From Antitrichia curtipendula (Eukaryota; Streptophyta; Bryopsida; Hypnales; Leucodontaceae): 64,000 bases of DNA. Below are positions 36,263 through 48,660 of this stretch, piece by piece. The position numbers and the translations under genes were made by a program. Position 1 is the first letter of the stretch. Each line of letters opens with the position of its first letter. The DNA lies in contig OX579635.1 of NCBI GenBank assembly GCA_951230915.1, positions 13,206,001 to 13,270,000 on the forward strand. The letters run 5' to 3'. The notes beneath the pieces were generated by a model. That model made no database searches, was not told the DNA's origin, and saw only the letters and a program-made list of their open reading frames with translations.

Positions 36263-36530
36263 GCCACCCCTAGTATTGCAAGGAACAATTGGTACCTTCC
36301 AACCTTAAATCTGGGATTGGGAAAGAGAGGCCACCCCTAATATTGCAAGGAACAATTGGTACCTTCCAACCTTAAATCTGGGATTGGGAAAGAGAGGCCA
36401 CCCCTAGTATTGCAAGGAACAATTGGTACCTTCCAACCTTAAATCTGGGATTGGGAAAGAGAAGCCACCCCTTATATTTTAGGAAGTAATGTATCTTCAT
36501 CCTTAAGATCTAAGCAGTGAGAAAGACATG
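36263..36530 (+). repeat. 67-bp minisatellite, three good units and one degenerate unit
   Basis: Units start gccacccct at 36263, 36330, 36397 and 36464, exactly 67 bases apart. Each holds attgcaaggaacaattggta and aaatctgggattgggaaaga. The first three are nearly identical and the fourth is strongly diverged. The surrounding DNA has no recognised gene; a (TA)n/(CA)n microsatellite follows at about 36721-36746. Confidence 0.9.
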
Positions 36531-37120
36531 CTAGTAAACATTGTTATGATTGTCTTAGATTTTACAATCAACATGTCATCCGTTTTAAATCATTGGTTGA
36601 TTTAAAATCTTAGTGGTTTTATCACCTTTAAAATTGAAAGTATGACACATTATAACATTTTAACTATGATAAATGGAACTTTATTTATAACTTCTCAAGA
36701 TTTTGATCATGAATAGAGATGATATATATATATATACACACACACAAATTGCATGTATTGTTATTTTGGTATATTTGCTTAGTTTGAGTACTTTAAAGAG
36801 GTTATGTAGGTTCCTCATCACTTAAGTTGCACGTTCTCTCATCAACTATTTCATTGAGAAATTGAGAAATTCATTTGAAATTTATTTATTTCATGGATTT
36901 TATGTATGGATTTTATGCATGGATATACATTTGACGAATTCATCCTTTATGAAAGTGACTGACACTATAAAGCTGGAAAAAACATAAATTTGAAGCTAGA
37001 TTTGGGCAAAAGTCTTGCTGGTCTCATCCCAAAAGCATCACTTTCAGATGCGAACAATGTTTGTTTGTTTGTTTGGTAGGTATGGTTGTCGTTAGCAGGC
37101 AACCTCTGAGCGGGTCAAGG

Positions 37121-37430
37121 AGGTTGGGCTTTGTAAAGCGACCGAAGTTTTAGGGTTTCAGGGTTTAGGGTTTGGGTGGTCGTCGTTGTCGTTTCGTGCA
37201 ATGCTGCAAGCTTTCGTGAAGCTCCATGGCGCAACAGGAACAGGAGTGTCTTTCTTGGCTCGGGAACAGGAGGTCTGGCTTTTGAAAGCGATTTACGGTT
37301 ACGGTTACGGGTTAGGGTTTTTAGGATTTGAGGGTTTGATAGGTCGTGGTTGTGGCCTCGTGCAATGCTGCAAGCGTTTGCGAAGCTCCATGGCGCGCCA
37401 GGAACAGGAGCGGCCTTCTTGTCTCGTGGC
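37121..37430 (+). repeat. Tandem duplication across the first exon of the pseudouridine synthase
   Basis: 37121-37270 and 37271-37430 align: each has ggctttgtaaagcg or ggcttttgaaagcg, TAGGGTTT words, ggtcgtcgttgtc or ggtcgtggttgtg, then cgtgcaatgctgcaagc and agctccatggcgc. Each unit therefore carries its own ATG in the context ATGCTGCAAGC (37201 and 37365), but only the second is in frame with the rest of the gene. Confidence 0.8.
37150..37320 (+). promoter_or_regulatory. Telo-box-like motifs upstream of the pseudouridine synthase
   Basis: TAGGGTTT (the inverse of the plant telo box AAACCCTA) occurs at 37151-37158, 37166-37173 and 37313-37320. Telo boxes are common near the starts of plant genes for ribosomal and translation functions, so their presence before an rRNA-modifying enzyme is sensible. 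More occur in intron 2 near 38200-38217. Confidence 0.5.
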
Positions 37431-40400
37431 TTTGGCCGCTGCATTCCCAAGTCGGCAACCCCGATGCAGAAAACTTTGCAGAATTGCGGTCATGATGGCA
37501 CATGGCCGCTGTTAAGTGCGCGTCGCGCTTCCACCACTTCATGCTCCGTGGAAGAGGTTCGTTTCCTTCCCTGGCCAAGGACCATGCGCTTCGACGGGTT
37601 GGCTTACATGATTGATTTTGAGTTCTTTTTTTCTTTTAATAAAAATTCTGAAACAAGAGGACATTTTAATCCACTAGTCGAAACAAAACATCTCACTGAA
37701 CCGGAGGAATCAAACCTCGGCGAGAAACATAGCAACATGTAGCAGTATGTAATTGTAACGTTGAATATGGTGGTACCAAGATTTGAAAACCCAATGAATA
37801 AGGTTCTTTGATATGCGTTTGCAATTAGTTCAACGGGTCTTTGATCTTAAATTTGATTATAGGTGTAGTTCACTGAGGATTTCTATACATTTGAAAATTT
37901 AGTTAAACAAACACGTCAGTCAGTAGTCGCTTGATTGATTTTGAGTTTGTGTCGTGCTTCGCAGGTGGAGAGTGTGGATGGGGGGGAGGGGAGCCTGGAG
38001 TTTAAAGGAACCGTTCCGGAAGGGGTTGCGAAAACCAGACTCGATGCGTGGTTGGCGGGGCAATTGCCTCTGGTGAGCAGGGCCCGCGTGCAAAGCAACA
38101 TTCGGCAAGGGCTTACTCTTGTCAACGGCAAAGCCATCACCAAGGTATGTTATGCTTGATTGGTGACGATGAAGAAGCTTTCGTTTTGTTTCTGTGGTCG
38201 GGTTTAGGGTTTAGGGTTGTGTTTACCGGTTGCTACAGGGAGTCATTGGTTTTGGATCTGCGGCGTTGAAATTGAGAGTGGCTTATGGTCACCACACCTG
38301 GAAGCAACAATTTTAGCATTGAGCATTGTTACTGTTATCAGAACAATCTGGTTTTTAAAATGTTCATGTTAGGAAATCGAAGAAGATTCCCGCGCACCAG
38401 AGAATAGATTATTCGGCTACAACCTTAAGGGTTCAACGCTTTATTGCGAGATGACCCGAAACCAGCATGATAGGGAGGGAGTGTTCTCAAAATCCATATG
38501 CATTCATCTTGCAAGGTCTTGGGGTGGTGAAATGAGATATGTGTAGAAATTGGTACCCCTTTACCCGTAACTGTTTGTACTGTTGAATTTAGGTCTGTGA
38601 TGCAATTTGAGACCCCTTGACCTGAGCTGTTTCTCTGCTGATTTATAAGTGCAGGGATCGCATATGGTGCGGCATGGCGATGTGGTGGAATGTGAACTCA
38701 CCGGGTGGGCGCCTTTGGATGCTAATCCGGAAGACATCCCACTAGATGTTGTTTATGAAGACAAGCATGTGATAGTCATCAACAAGCCAGCCCACATGGT
38801 CTGTGCGTCAGTCCAAGGCAAACACTTACCCCTGCTAGTGGAACGAAGTTGTGGCGTTGAAAACGAAGCTGCAATGCAATTTGCACGGTATTTTAAGAAG
38901 ATATTGAAAGCCAGGCTGCATGTGAATGTAAAGTTGGTATTAAATATTCACTTGATTATTGCAGGTTGTGCATCCAGCTCCGGGTCATTCGGGAGGAACT
39001 TTAGTCAATGCCCTTCTGCATCATTGCGGGCTACCAGCTATGAAGTACTCCAGTGACTCGGCAACGAGGAGAGCTCTTGTTGATTCTGAAGAATTGGATG
39101 AAGATATGGATGAGGAAGCCCCAGGTGGAGTTTTAACCACTTGGTCAGGCCCAGCCCCTGTTCTCAGACCTGGAATCGTGCATCGTCTGGATAAAGGCAC
39201 CAGCGGGCTTCTTGTTGTGGCTAAGGTACTTTTGTGGCGCTAGGTTATTTGCAACCTTTTAAACCGATTAGTGACGTTCAGTCCACACGAAAGATTTGTT
39301 GCAGCGACTTGTTTCGCCATGTGCAGGTCCTATTTGCTGGTTCCTTGCTTCGTTTGGAGAATCTCTAGAATGCTCCCTGTTCTGTTGTACATATTGTTTA
39401 TCAGCTTCTGATCTGCACTTAAGGATGGATCACACTACCTTCTGAAAATGGTCAAAAGAGCCACACAGTTGTTGCTGAATATTACTTTTGGGGATAGATG
39501 CATTTTATTATGTAAAAAGAAAGATTCTATGTCTCTAGTCTTTGATTTGTTGCTGAATTGTGAATCGAAATTACTGAATGTGGAAACAGGTGAAAATTAT
39601 TTTCGTTTTTTTAACCTCAGTTCTGCCAATACTGAAATGTTGGCTGTTTTTTCTCACCCAGGATGAATACACACATGCCCATCTGTGTGATCAATTCAAG
39701 GCCCGTAGTGTGCGCCGTTCTTATGTAAGCCTCACTTGTGGGGTGCCATCCTTGCCCTCTGGTCGTGTGGAGATTCCTATAGGTCGGGATCCACGTGATC
39801 GGAAAAAAATGGCAGCAATTCCCGTTTCTGGAGGTAGCAGCTCAGGTAGCTCCAGATCTCGGTCAGCTGCCAGCAGGTGCACTATTTTCTACCAGGGTAC
39901 ATGTATTTAGTGATCTAGATTTCCTTGTGTGCTGAGAGAGGAAATGAGTCCCTTATCGATCAAAGCACCTCACTTGGCCCCATATTTTATTCGCGGTTTC
40001 GATTAGGGGTCATATGCAGACTTTCTTTTGTCCAATTTTGGTTTATTTTTCGACCAGTACATGGAGAGTTCTTCGGGTGGTATAATTTTTTCCCATCTGG
40101 TTTATATTTTTCACAATGTAATCGATTGAATTGGTCTCTTAAAACCATGAATCCTTGGTCCTCGAGGAGTCCTCCAAGGGTAAGGTGTACGACAAGAGTA
40201 TCCTGTTATGGAAATGAAGACTCTTCAAGGGAAGTTTGGACATAGCCTGCTTGTTACGAGAACCAACACTCAAATCAACGGGATGCTTTCTAAATTTATT
40301 TTTGTTCGTGTCTTCAGGTTCCGTGTGCTTGAAGTCCTAGCGAATGGCGGATCTGCGTTGGTGGAATGGCGACTAGAAACAGGTCGCACCCATCAGGTAC

Positions 40401-41110
40401 CTACGCTTTGAAGTCTGTCTTCTTCCTTATGCTTGTTTTTGAAATGAACAGAGCCACCGGATGCATGTTATCGTTAGGTTTGCATTCAAAGGGGTGTATC
40501 TCAAGACTGATCATATGAGTATCTGCAGATTCGGGTGCATGCGCAATATCTTTCCTATCCACTGTTGGGAGATGATACTTACGGGGGCACTCAGGGTGCT
40601 GCACTGAGTCAACTATTACCTAAAACATTGGCAGTAAATCATGGGTCTTTGCGGAAGCTTATTTCTGGATTACAGCGACCATGTCTTCATGCTATCACTC
40701 TAGGGTATGTGTTATCATGTCAAGTGACGCTGTTGCTCTTATTTCTGTGCTTCTATTCACATGTCTGTACTTTACCCACTTTCTTTCTAAAGGACTTAGA
40801 CGTGGTTCCCTTTTCTCTAGTGGACCTGGTATTGGATTTACTTTCTCATTTAATTTATGCACTAAGGTACTGAAATTGTACGCCGTTACCAGTCTTGTCC
40901 TTGCCACGACTACTGTATTGGTTCTTTACACATGTGACCACTTTTTTACGATTTCTGTGCTGCTATGGTTTCTCCGGCTAACTTTAAATGCTGTTCTTGT
41001 TGTGTCGTGACAGGTTTCAGCATCCGAGGACTCTAGAGGAACTTAATTTTAAATGTGCTCCACCGCAAGATTTTGAAGAGATATGGCGCACTCTGCGACA
41101 AATTTCATGA
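37365..41110 (+). CDS. RluA-family RNA pseudouridine synthase, probably chloroplast; 8 exons, 447 residues
   Basis: Exons 37365-37556, 37965-38144, 38655-38798, 38965-39225, 39662-39876, 40318-40396, 40529-40704 and 41014-41110 join in frame at GT-AG sites. The enzyme converts uridine to pseudouridine in structured RNA. Residues 1-64 are rich in Ala, Ser and Arg and look like a plastid transit peptide. Residues about 75-135 are an S4 RNA-binding domain ([33 protein letters not shown]). The catalytic domain starts near [20 protein letters not shown] and holds the RluA motif [15 protein letters not shown], with the catalytic Asp at about 248, then [20 protein letters not shown] and [10 protein letters not shown]. 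This layout and length match what I know of plant 'RNA pseudouridine synthase 2, chloroplastic'. An acidic insert ([10 protein letters not shown]) precedes the catalytic motif. The start at 37365 is the first ATG in frame with exon 2. Confidence 0.93.
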
Positions 41111-41215
41111 CAGGAGCAAGAACGAGAGTCGCTGGCGGGCTTCTCTATTTATCATTTTGGAAAAGTGTGCATGCAAAAGTGCTGTCAAGTCATCATACTT
41201 CACCGTGTCTACTCA

Positions 41216-41221
41216 AATAAA
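41216..41221 (+). terminator. AATAAA polyadenylation signal
   Basis: A canonical AATAAA lies 106 bases after the stop codon of the pseudouridine synthase, a normal distance for a plant 3' untranslated region. Confidence 0.5.
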
Positions 41222-43177
41222 TTAACAATTAATTCTGAACATCCTGAGTCCACAAATTTTGACCCAAAAGTTTTGCATTATGTTTGGTTGCGGGAACTAT
41301 TTGTTACAAGTTGGCAAGGTTGTGGACCGTATTGTACAGAACTGCGTGCCGAAGAATTGTGCAGTTCCACCTGAAGATTTGTCTTGGATCACTTCCTGCT
41401 AGTTGAAATTGTGCTTGAAGAATTTCAGAAAAGCAGAAATATAATTGTTTAGAGTAGGATAGTGTTGGTAGATTACTGCATACTATTGTGAACTTAATGT
41501 AATCATTAGTAGTCATAAGATTCAAGGTCTACTTATTTAGATGAATGTAAGTCTTGATTTGATGCAATAATTATCAACGCCTGATATATTGATTTATTTC
41601 AAATCTCTTGAAGGTTGAAGAAACGAGTCTTCACTCTTCAGGAGGAACAGCTCAGGTTGAAGAAATGAGGTGCAGGTAGCTTGCCTTCAGTTTGAAGTTA
41701 CATAATGTGCAACGAGAGGTGACATAGTGTTTTGAGGCCCAAAACTAAATACTCGTACCCAAATACTCGTACTGAAAGCAAGGCTAAAAATCTTCATTTA
41801 TATCTAATTTGTAACAAATTGAACAGTAGGATCCTTTGGTTAACATATTCAAGTACATCCTCCCAAAAATTGACTTTGAGTACAAGAGAAAACCCATGGT
41901 GAGAAAATTCAATGTTCCTAAACTTCAAATAGTAAATTTTTGTAGTCCTTTGGAAAGGAGAAGTTTTCTCTTTTAACAGCTTAAGAAAGAATATGAATGA
42001 TCAAAACTTGTGCAATTTAGTCAATACGTTGGAAAGTGGGTTGTGAATATATAAAAAAAAATTGTAACCAAAAAATAATTTCATATGCATCTTTGAGAAA
42101 ATTATAAAGTGTATGTTGGTACTTGATGAGATAAAAAACTAATAACTTTGACAAGAAATTGAGAATTGTAAATCCCAATGGTGAGAATGTCCTAGTAAGG
42201 AACATATATCATGTGCTTTTGTTTTTCTTTGGAAATTTTCAAAATTGAATTAAACAAAAGACTTTATAAGTTTTTTCTACTTTCATTGCTTGCAAACTAA
42301 AACTCCTAGTAACTTCCTCCACATAGTTTGGAATTAAGTGGTTCAAGTATTTTGAGTAGATATCTATCTATTCAATCAAATCAAGTTAATTAATTTTTTT
42401 AGAGTGTGTTTTTAATTTTCTGGTTTGAAATTGAAATTTATAAATCTAAAATCTTTTGCAATATTTATTTAATGAGTGAAGTAAAGTTTCACATGTAGAT
42501 TAAGATGATTAGCATATTCTCAAGCAAAAACTTCAAACCACAAACTCAATAGAGCTTGCTTGAGTTTTCAATAAATCCAAAGTGGGCATAATTTCACTTT
42601 GGGATAAAAAAAAAGAATGTAACGTAGAAGAGATAAAATTTATCAAAGCTTGTAATAGATTTGAAAAGTGGACCAATAGATTGGGACAAATGAAGTAGTT
42701 TTTATCTCAAATTAAAAGATTTTTTTTTTAATAAACAAAGTCTAGTTTCGATCTAAAAGTCATCACTTGAATTTAGAAAGTATCTATAAATGTGATTTTT
42801 GTATTTATTTTATAAAGATGTGATTACATTTTTCTATTAGTTGTAAAAAATTTATATTATTATTATTATTTTTAATTACCATAAATTTTTAAATAAAAAA
42901 TGAACAATTCATATCAAATCCAATTGATGCTCAAATTTTTTGAAACTCCCTAGATTTATATTATACCATCAAATATCATTTGATGGTGCATATTTTTTTA
43001 ATGTATCATTTTTAATTAGAAAATGAGCACTTCATGGTTGCAAATTTTTTTTTTCCAAATTGCTTATCAATACTTCACAAAATTTTCTGTTTTTTAAGTA
43101 GAATTACAAATAAAAAGTTGAAGAATATCAATGAGAAAATTGATTTTCAATAGAAATTTAATGCTTTATGGACTTCA
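41222..43177. other. Gene-free AT-rich spacer
   Basis: No gene recognised after the pseudouridine synthase 3' end. The sequence is poly-A/T-rich and its ORFs (for example 42017-42205) are low-complexity. Confidence 0.5.
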
Positions 43178-43723
43178 CTCGGGGGGTGCACTTAGTTCTA
43201 CTACAACAAACCACGTGCGAACAAGTGGTATCTAATAAACTATAATTTCAGCCTAAAATTTTGAGCATTGTTTAATAATGACTATAGGTTTCTATTGCCG
43301 AAATTTCCAACTCAAATAAAATATGAAATGGTTTCTAGAAGAGGTTGAAAATCAACTAAAATGACATGTTTTTAAATTCAAATAACTATAGAGAACATTG
43401 AATCAATATTCAAATCAAAATGAGCTTCAATAGAGAGTTATTTTTAGGAACTTTTTGTTCATTTTTTAGACAATTTTTCCTTATATAATATAGTGTGTGA
43501 AAGTTATTTTTCAGTTCTACAATGTATCTTTTTACTTCAAAAATTTGTTACTAATTATCATTAACAAATAAAAATATGAATAATTCAAAATATAAATTTT
43601 TAAAGTAGGAAAATCTATTTATATATATTTTTTTTTTATGTTTAAAATTCAAAAAGTATAGAGGGGGTTCAAAGTTTTGTTCACACGTGGTTTCTAATGA
43701 ACACTCTAAGTGAACTCCCCGAA
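43178..43723 (-). mobile_element. hAT-like MITE with 8-bp target-site duplication
   Basis: GGACTTCA at 43170-43177 is repeated at 43724-43731. Between them is a 546-bp element with ends CTCGGGGGGTGCACTTAG and the inverse of TTCGGGGAGTTCACTTAG. An 8-bp duplication fits hAT elements; CACTTAG is shared by both termini. Copies or fragments: 9700-10258 (complete, opposite orientation), about 7735-7862, and about 63705-63800. No transposase is present. Confidence 0.8.
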
Positions 43724-44743
43724 GGACTTCAATATCCATGTAACATTTCCATTGCTAAATAAATGCTTCTTTCAAACTCAAATTGGGGTCAAAACCTTTG
43801 GATGAATGTCACTTGTAGTATGGAGAGCACGGAGCTCTAATTGGTAATATTTGTCAAGGAACCTTTTATTGTCTTATTTTCTAAACTCTATCATTCCTGA
43901 ATTTCCTAATCCTCACAATTAAAATGCTTAAGAACTTTTCAACAACCATATATCCGATACATCAATGATTTCAACTTGACTTGTACCAAACACCCGCATG
44001 AAATTTGTTAAAATCACTTCTTGATGACATGATCATAGGATAGCAAATGAAAAAACTTTCCTTGGTTTTTATTTCAAAAGATTTTCTTTTGAAAAAAATA
44101 TAGAACCAATCTTTTATTGTAGAACATAAAGACCCAATGCTCCACACCAATCAACCCTTAAAATCTTTGCTAAAGTTCTTAGTCCCTTTCTTTTCACACC
44201 TTTCACTAGCCTCCACATCTTCTACTAAGGCCATAGTTAAAGTTGACTAAGTTGACTAAGTTGACGTAAGTATAAAACTACTCGCTACAAAGGTCCTTTG
44301 TTGGTGAGAAAATGTAGAAGTTTGGGAGTGATGGGAGGAATGACACAACTTCTACTGCGACGAGATGCTAGTGTACAACTATTTTTATTTGGACAAGCAC
44401 AAGAAACCTAGAGCGGTGTTGCTAAGGCTAGTGGCAATACTCTAAGGTGGATATTTCCTAGACCACCACTTTGTGCTATTATGCCTAGCCAATTTTATTA
44501 GACTAGTCAAATTTTCATATTTTCTTGTTGGTAAGTAAAAGAAGGTACTAACCCACCATTCCACCAAAGAATGTGACATTTGGATACCTAATGCAAAACT
44601 TATGACAGGTCAAAGTTTTCTTAAGTAGATGATCTAAATCTGGTTTTTGTTGTTATAACTACAAACATATTGATTTTGGAGATGTATACAAAGTGATGAT
44701 GGGAGATTCAAGTAGAGTGCGAATTTGGATGGATGTACCTTAA

Positions 44744-44976
44744 CCCTTTAATGTCTAAGAAGCCCAAATTGGGTCTCACGTTTATTTTAAGCAATGTTGA
44801 AGAGTTTATATGGAGATTTCTTTAAACTTAAATAATTGTGTATCTGAACCAATGCATACAATGTTCTTCATTTAAGCTAATGATATAATAAAAAAATTCT
44901 ATTTCTATTATATTTTCTATAATATAATTAATCAAAATTTGCAACTGAAAATCATGAATTCTTAGTACATAAAGGG
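44744..44976. mobile_element. TTAA-flanked MITE, 233 bp
   Basis: TTAA at 44740-44743 and 44977-44980 flank termini CCCTTTAATGTCTAAGAA and the inverse of CCCTTTATGTACTAAGAA. The same CCCTTTA start and TTAA target as the other members are seen, though the interior differs, so it may be a separate family using the same kind of transposase. Confidence 0.65.
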
Positions 44977-44984
44977 TTAAGTTG

Positions 44985-47150
44985 CTCAACATGGTTCTAC
45001 ATTTCTAAATTTCATTTTATTTTTCATATTGTAGAGTAGTTTGAAACTGAACTAGAATAAACAAATGGATAATTGAAACCTATTGTAGTGTGAGTTTAAG
45101 AAATTAAAATAAATTGGGTCCCTTTAATCACCTCCACAAGAAAATCAATCTTTGGAAGGTGGATTAAATTCCTTAAAAATAATAAATAGTTGAACTAATA
45201 GAAGTTTTGTGAAAAAATTTCATTATTTATTTATCATTATTAATAAATAAAAATTTCTTCAAAACCTTTCATAGTCATAGTCAAAGACTTTTGTTGAAAA
45301 CAATTCTACATAAAATAATTCTATATAAAACAATCTTACTCAAGATGCTAATATTAAATTTTATGTATGCAAAATGTACCCATATATAGATGGTCCACAT
45401 CAATTATGAGACAAAGTTTCTAGTAGGTACATGTTTCAATTCAAAGATTCAATATAACTGGCATATATTAGCAACCATAAAAAAACAAAAAACTTCACCA
45501 AATAGGCTCATTAAGTTGCTTGTCTAAGTAGATTTTCTAATTCAACATATAGCCATATAGGTACATGATAATAAAATAGATTATAAAATCCACAACGTAG
45601 AATTATAATAGAAAATTAAAAGTATATTAGTCCTTTTTTTATTGATTCCATAAGTGTGAAATATTGAGAAAATAGTGTGGAGCAACCTAATGAGCCTGTT
45701 TTGTCTTGTGGTTAGAGAGATCAATTAGATACTTTGGATATACAATAGATTTCATGACTTCTTTGGCATGAGGGGATTATTCATATGCAATGCATTGAGT
45801 TGGTGGTATAAGAATCTACCAAAATCTTGAAAATCTTGAAACATTATTTGTGTTTGAGGATTTGACTTTTGATTTTGTTCTTGAAAGGGGAATTAATAAC
45901 AACTTGATTTTTGCTACACAATGATTTAAAAGTGGAAGCACCCGTCCTTGTCAATGTATCCTAAGACAATCTTAAAAATATGTAGATGTAAGAAGTCCCA
46001 AATGTGTAGATTATATACATGAATGTAAAAAACAATTTAGGTAGTTCTCCGTACCATGTATTTAAACCTTATGATTTTCAGTTGCCAAAGTGTTAAAAAA
46101 AAATTAGGGCACTACTATTTTCTATACTACCCATGGATTGAAGATTAAAAATGGTGGGTCTCCATTCCTATCTGTAAGATACCTTGGTGGTAAAAATTTG
46201 GCCCTCACATAGTAACATGGATTTGGAAATATAGTAAAAGTGGTCCTTGGAATAGATTATCTTCCTGTAGAGAAGACGTGTACAATAGACCAATAAACTC
46301 AAACAAAACATGATGTAAAAGCCACTATGATCATGGAAAGGAGTTAATCACATGTCTTGATGGATAAAACATCTTCCAGTGAAAATGATCATTATTGAAG
46401 GTTAATACATAAAATCGCCTGAAACCATTTTGTGATCTTTTAGGTTTTGGTTAGTTCTATGGTTTGATTTTTGATTATTTGTACGTGAAATTTATAATTT
46501 TAAGTGCACATTTTTTATATGAAAATCCCCAAACATAAATTGTGTACACATGAATGTTTGGATGCATTTGCTATGCATTTTTGGATGATTTGGGCTTTAT
46601 AATTCAATTTCTACATTATTGTTATTGTGAAAAATTGCCACATGGCAATTTTTGATACATGCGAATCTTCTTTCTTGAGAAAAATGGTAAAAAAAATCAT
46701 GTTTTAGGTTGTAAAAATGATGTTTTAGAAAAAAAAATCAAGTTTTTTACCTTAACCTTTTACCTTTATATTTTGTTGTTACAATGCAACACTCTACAAT
46801 TTGAATTGTAAGAAAATAATTTTTGAACTTTTGATGAATTTATTGATGTTCTGGATGTTTTATTCTTTTTGAAGGGATTGTAGTAATGCAATTTCCATAT
46901 GTTTTTCACAAAGTGGATTCAAGTCATTATTTTAAAATTGCTATTTTTGAATCCTAACGTTTACATTATACTAAAAGATGATAACTAATTTCAACATTGT
47001 CTAATTTTTATTGAATTTTGAAGTTGAGATGCCACCATAGACATGCTAAGAAAAAACATTGCTTTCCATTTTGAGCTAATAAATCTTACAAATGGTAAGG
47101 AACTTGAGTTTGAATTTTTTTGTATGTGTTCTAAATAAAGTTGAAGTTTT
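44985..47150. other. Gene-free AT-rich spacer
   Basis: Nothing recognised on either strand. No ORF long enough to consider and no clear repeats within the window. Confidence 0.5.
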
Positions 47151-47155
47151 ACTAA

Positions 47156-47839
47156 CTCCATTCCAAAATGATCTTCTTGGTGGACAAAATGTTCCAGATT
47201 AAGGCTAAAAATAACATTTATTAAACATATTTTACATTGTAAGTAGAGTTTGGTGCACTCCTAGTGAATTCCGGAACCCTTTTCAAAGTACAATTTTGAA
47301 ATATTGAAAAGTGGAAATTTTTAGACATTTTCAGAGAGCAACTATAGACACTTAATTGTTGATTGTGAGGTGTCATTTTTGGGGGTTTTAGTACAATAAA
47401 AATTTTCTAAGGCAATGACCTCTCTAAAGTGATGGAGTATTGATTGCCTAGTCCCGCACTAGGCCCAATTCCAAACACACACATCAAAGAAGTTCTTTCA
47501 GATTCGTAAGCATGGGGACTTGAGCCCGGTCCTAGGGCTATTACTTTAGAAAAGTTCTATTCTATAGGTCCAAGATCATGTGTGGACCTCTGTACCACCT
47601 TCCAAGGCTTCATCTCCTTCAATTGGGCAATACTCAAAGAGATGCAAAAAATAAAAATGAACAATATTGATTGACTCCTTCAGTCATTTCATTTGTCTTT
47701 CAATTGATGATTACATGGATGGAAGAGGAACTATTGTTTAGAGTTGTTTTGCCAGTCCAAGATAACAATCAATAGCCAAATTTGACCAATTTTCAACATC
47801 ACAAAGTGCCACAAGAAGATCATTTGGGGATGGAGGGAG
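47156..47839 (-). mobile_element. Stowaway-type MITE, second copy
   Basis: The right end ggggatggagggag is followed by TA at 47840-47841; the decayed left end ACTCCATTCCAAAATGATC is preceded by TA. Internal words such as ttccggaaccc and gtttggtgcactcct match the 25644-26201 copy in reverse (tccggaac, aggagtgcaccaaatt), so the two copies are in opposite orientation. Confidence 0.7.
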
Positions 47840-48249
47840 TAATATTATGGTTACAATTGTCATAGTTTAAATTTTTGTTTAATTGAAGAATGTTGACAAA
47901 AAAAATGATCATTTTTTGTATTTGGGAGGCTTCAAAATGCCAAAGGAATTTTAGGGATTAAATTTCTGCTTTCCCAACAAAATTCTATGTCACACACAAT
48001 AGTTCTTTACAATTCTAAATAAAACCATTCAAAAAGTAATTATTGCAAAAGTCATAATATGACCATTGAAGGCATCTATAATATAGACTCCTAGATTCAT
48101 GGTATCATAGATTCTATATTCACATGCTAGCATTCTCCCTCAATGTGGGCATTTTTGTAAATTTATTTTGAAAAATGCGCTAATTTTTCTATTTTATGGA
48201 TGGTTTTGATGTATAGTCAACAATCTTTGATTCATTCAATTTTGATTAA

Positions 48250-48660
48250 CCCCATAACTCCTAAAGTCTCAAGTGTATCCTTCAAAGATGTTTTAGAAGG
48301 TTTGGTTCTACAGGTTCATTTGATCTCAATTTTTGGCATGATTTTTGAATTTTTCTTCAAATAAGAAAACATATTAGCTTTCTAGTATTATAATTTTTAT
48401 TTTTATTGACACTTGGGAATGAAAATCATGCCAAATGAAGCTCAAAATAGTTGAGGTTTGATAGCAATAAAAAGCATAAAAACTTGAAAGAATTATTTCT
48501 ATAAATTTTTATTTATTTTAATGATAGGATTTCATATGCTGTTAATTTTCAAACTGTGCAGTCTAAACCATCTAGGATGGGGATATATTTCAGACCACAC
48601 AATCTAAATTATTAAAATGCCAAAGTTCCAGAATGACTGCAATTTTAACAAAAAAATTTC
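48250..48660 (+). mobile_element. Partial TTAA/CCCC-ended repeat
   Basis: TTAA (48246-48249) is followed by CCCCATAACTCCTAAAGTCTC and then atctcaatttttggcatgat and tattagctttctag, in the same order as the 30313 and 60186 copies. The downstream end was not located. At 48550-48660 words of the 15230-15395 family appear (gtgcagtctaaacc, ttttaacaaaa). Confidence 0.5.

Noticed and set aside
38649..39056. 135-codon ORF reading from exon 3 through intron 3 of the pseudouridine synthase
   Set aside because: It ignores the donor at 38799 and breaks the NKPAHMVVHPAPG motif that splicing restores.
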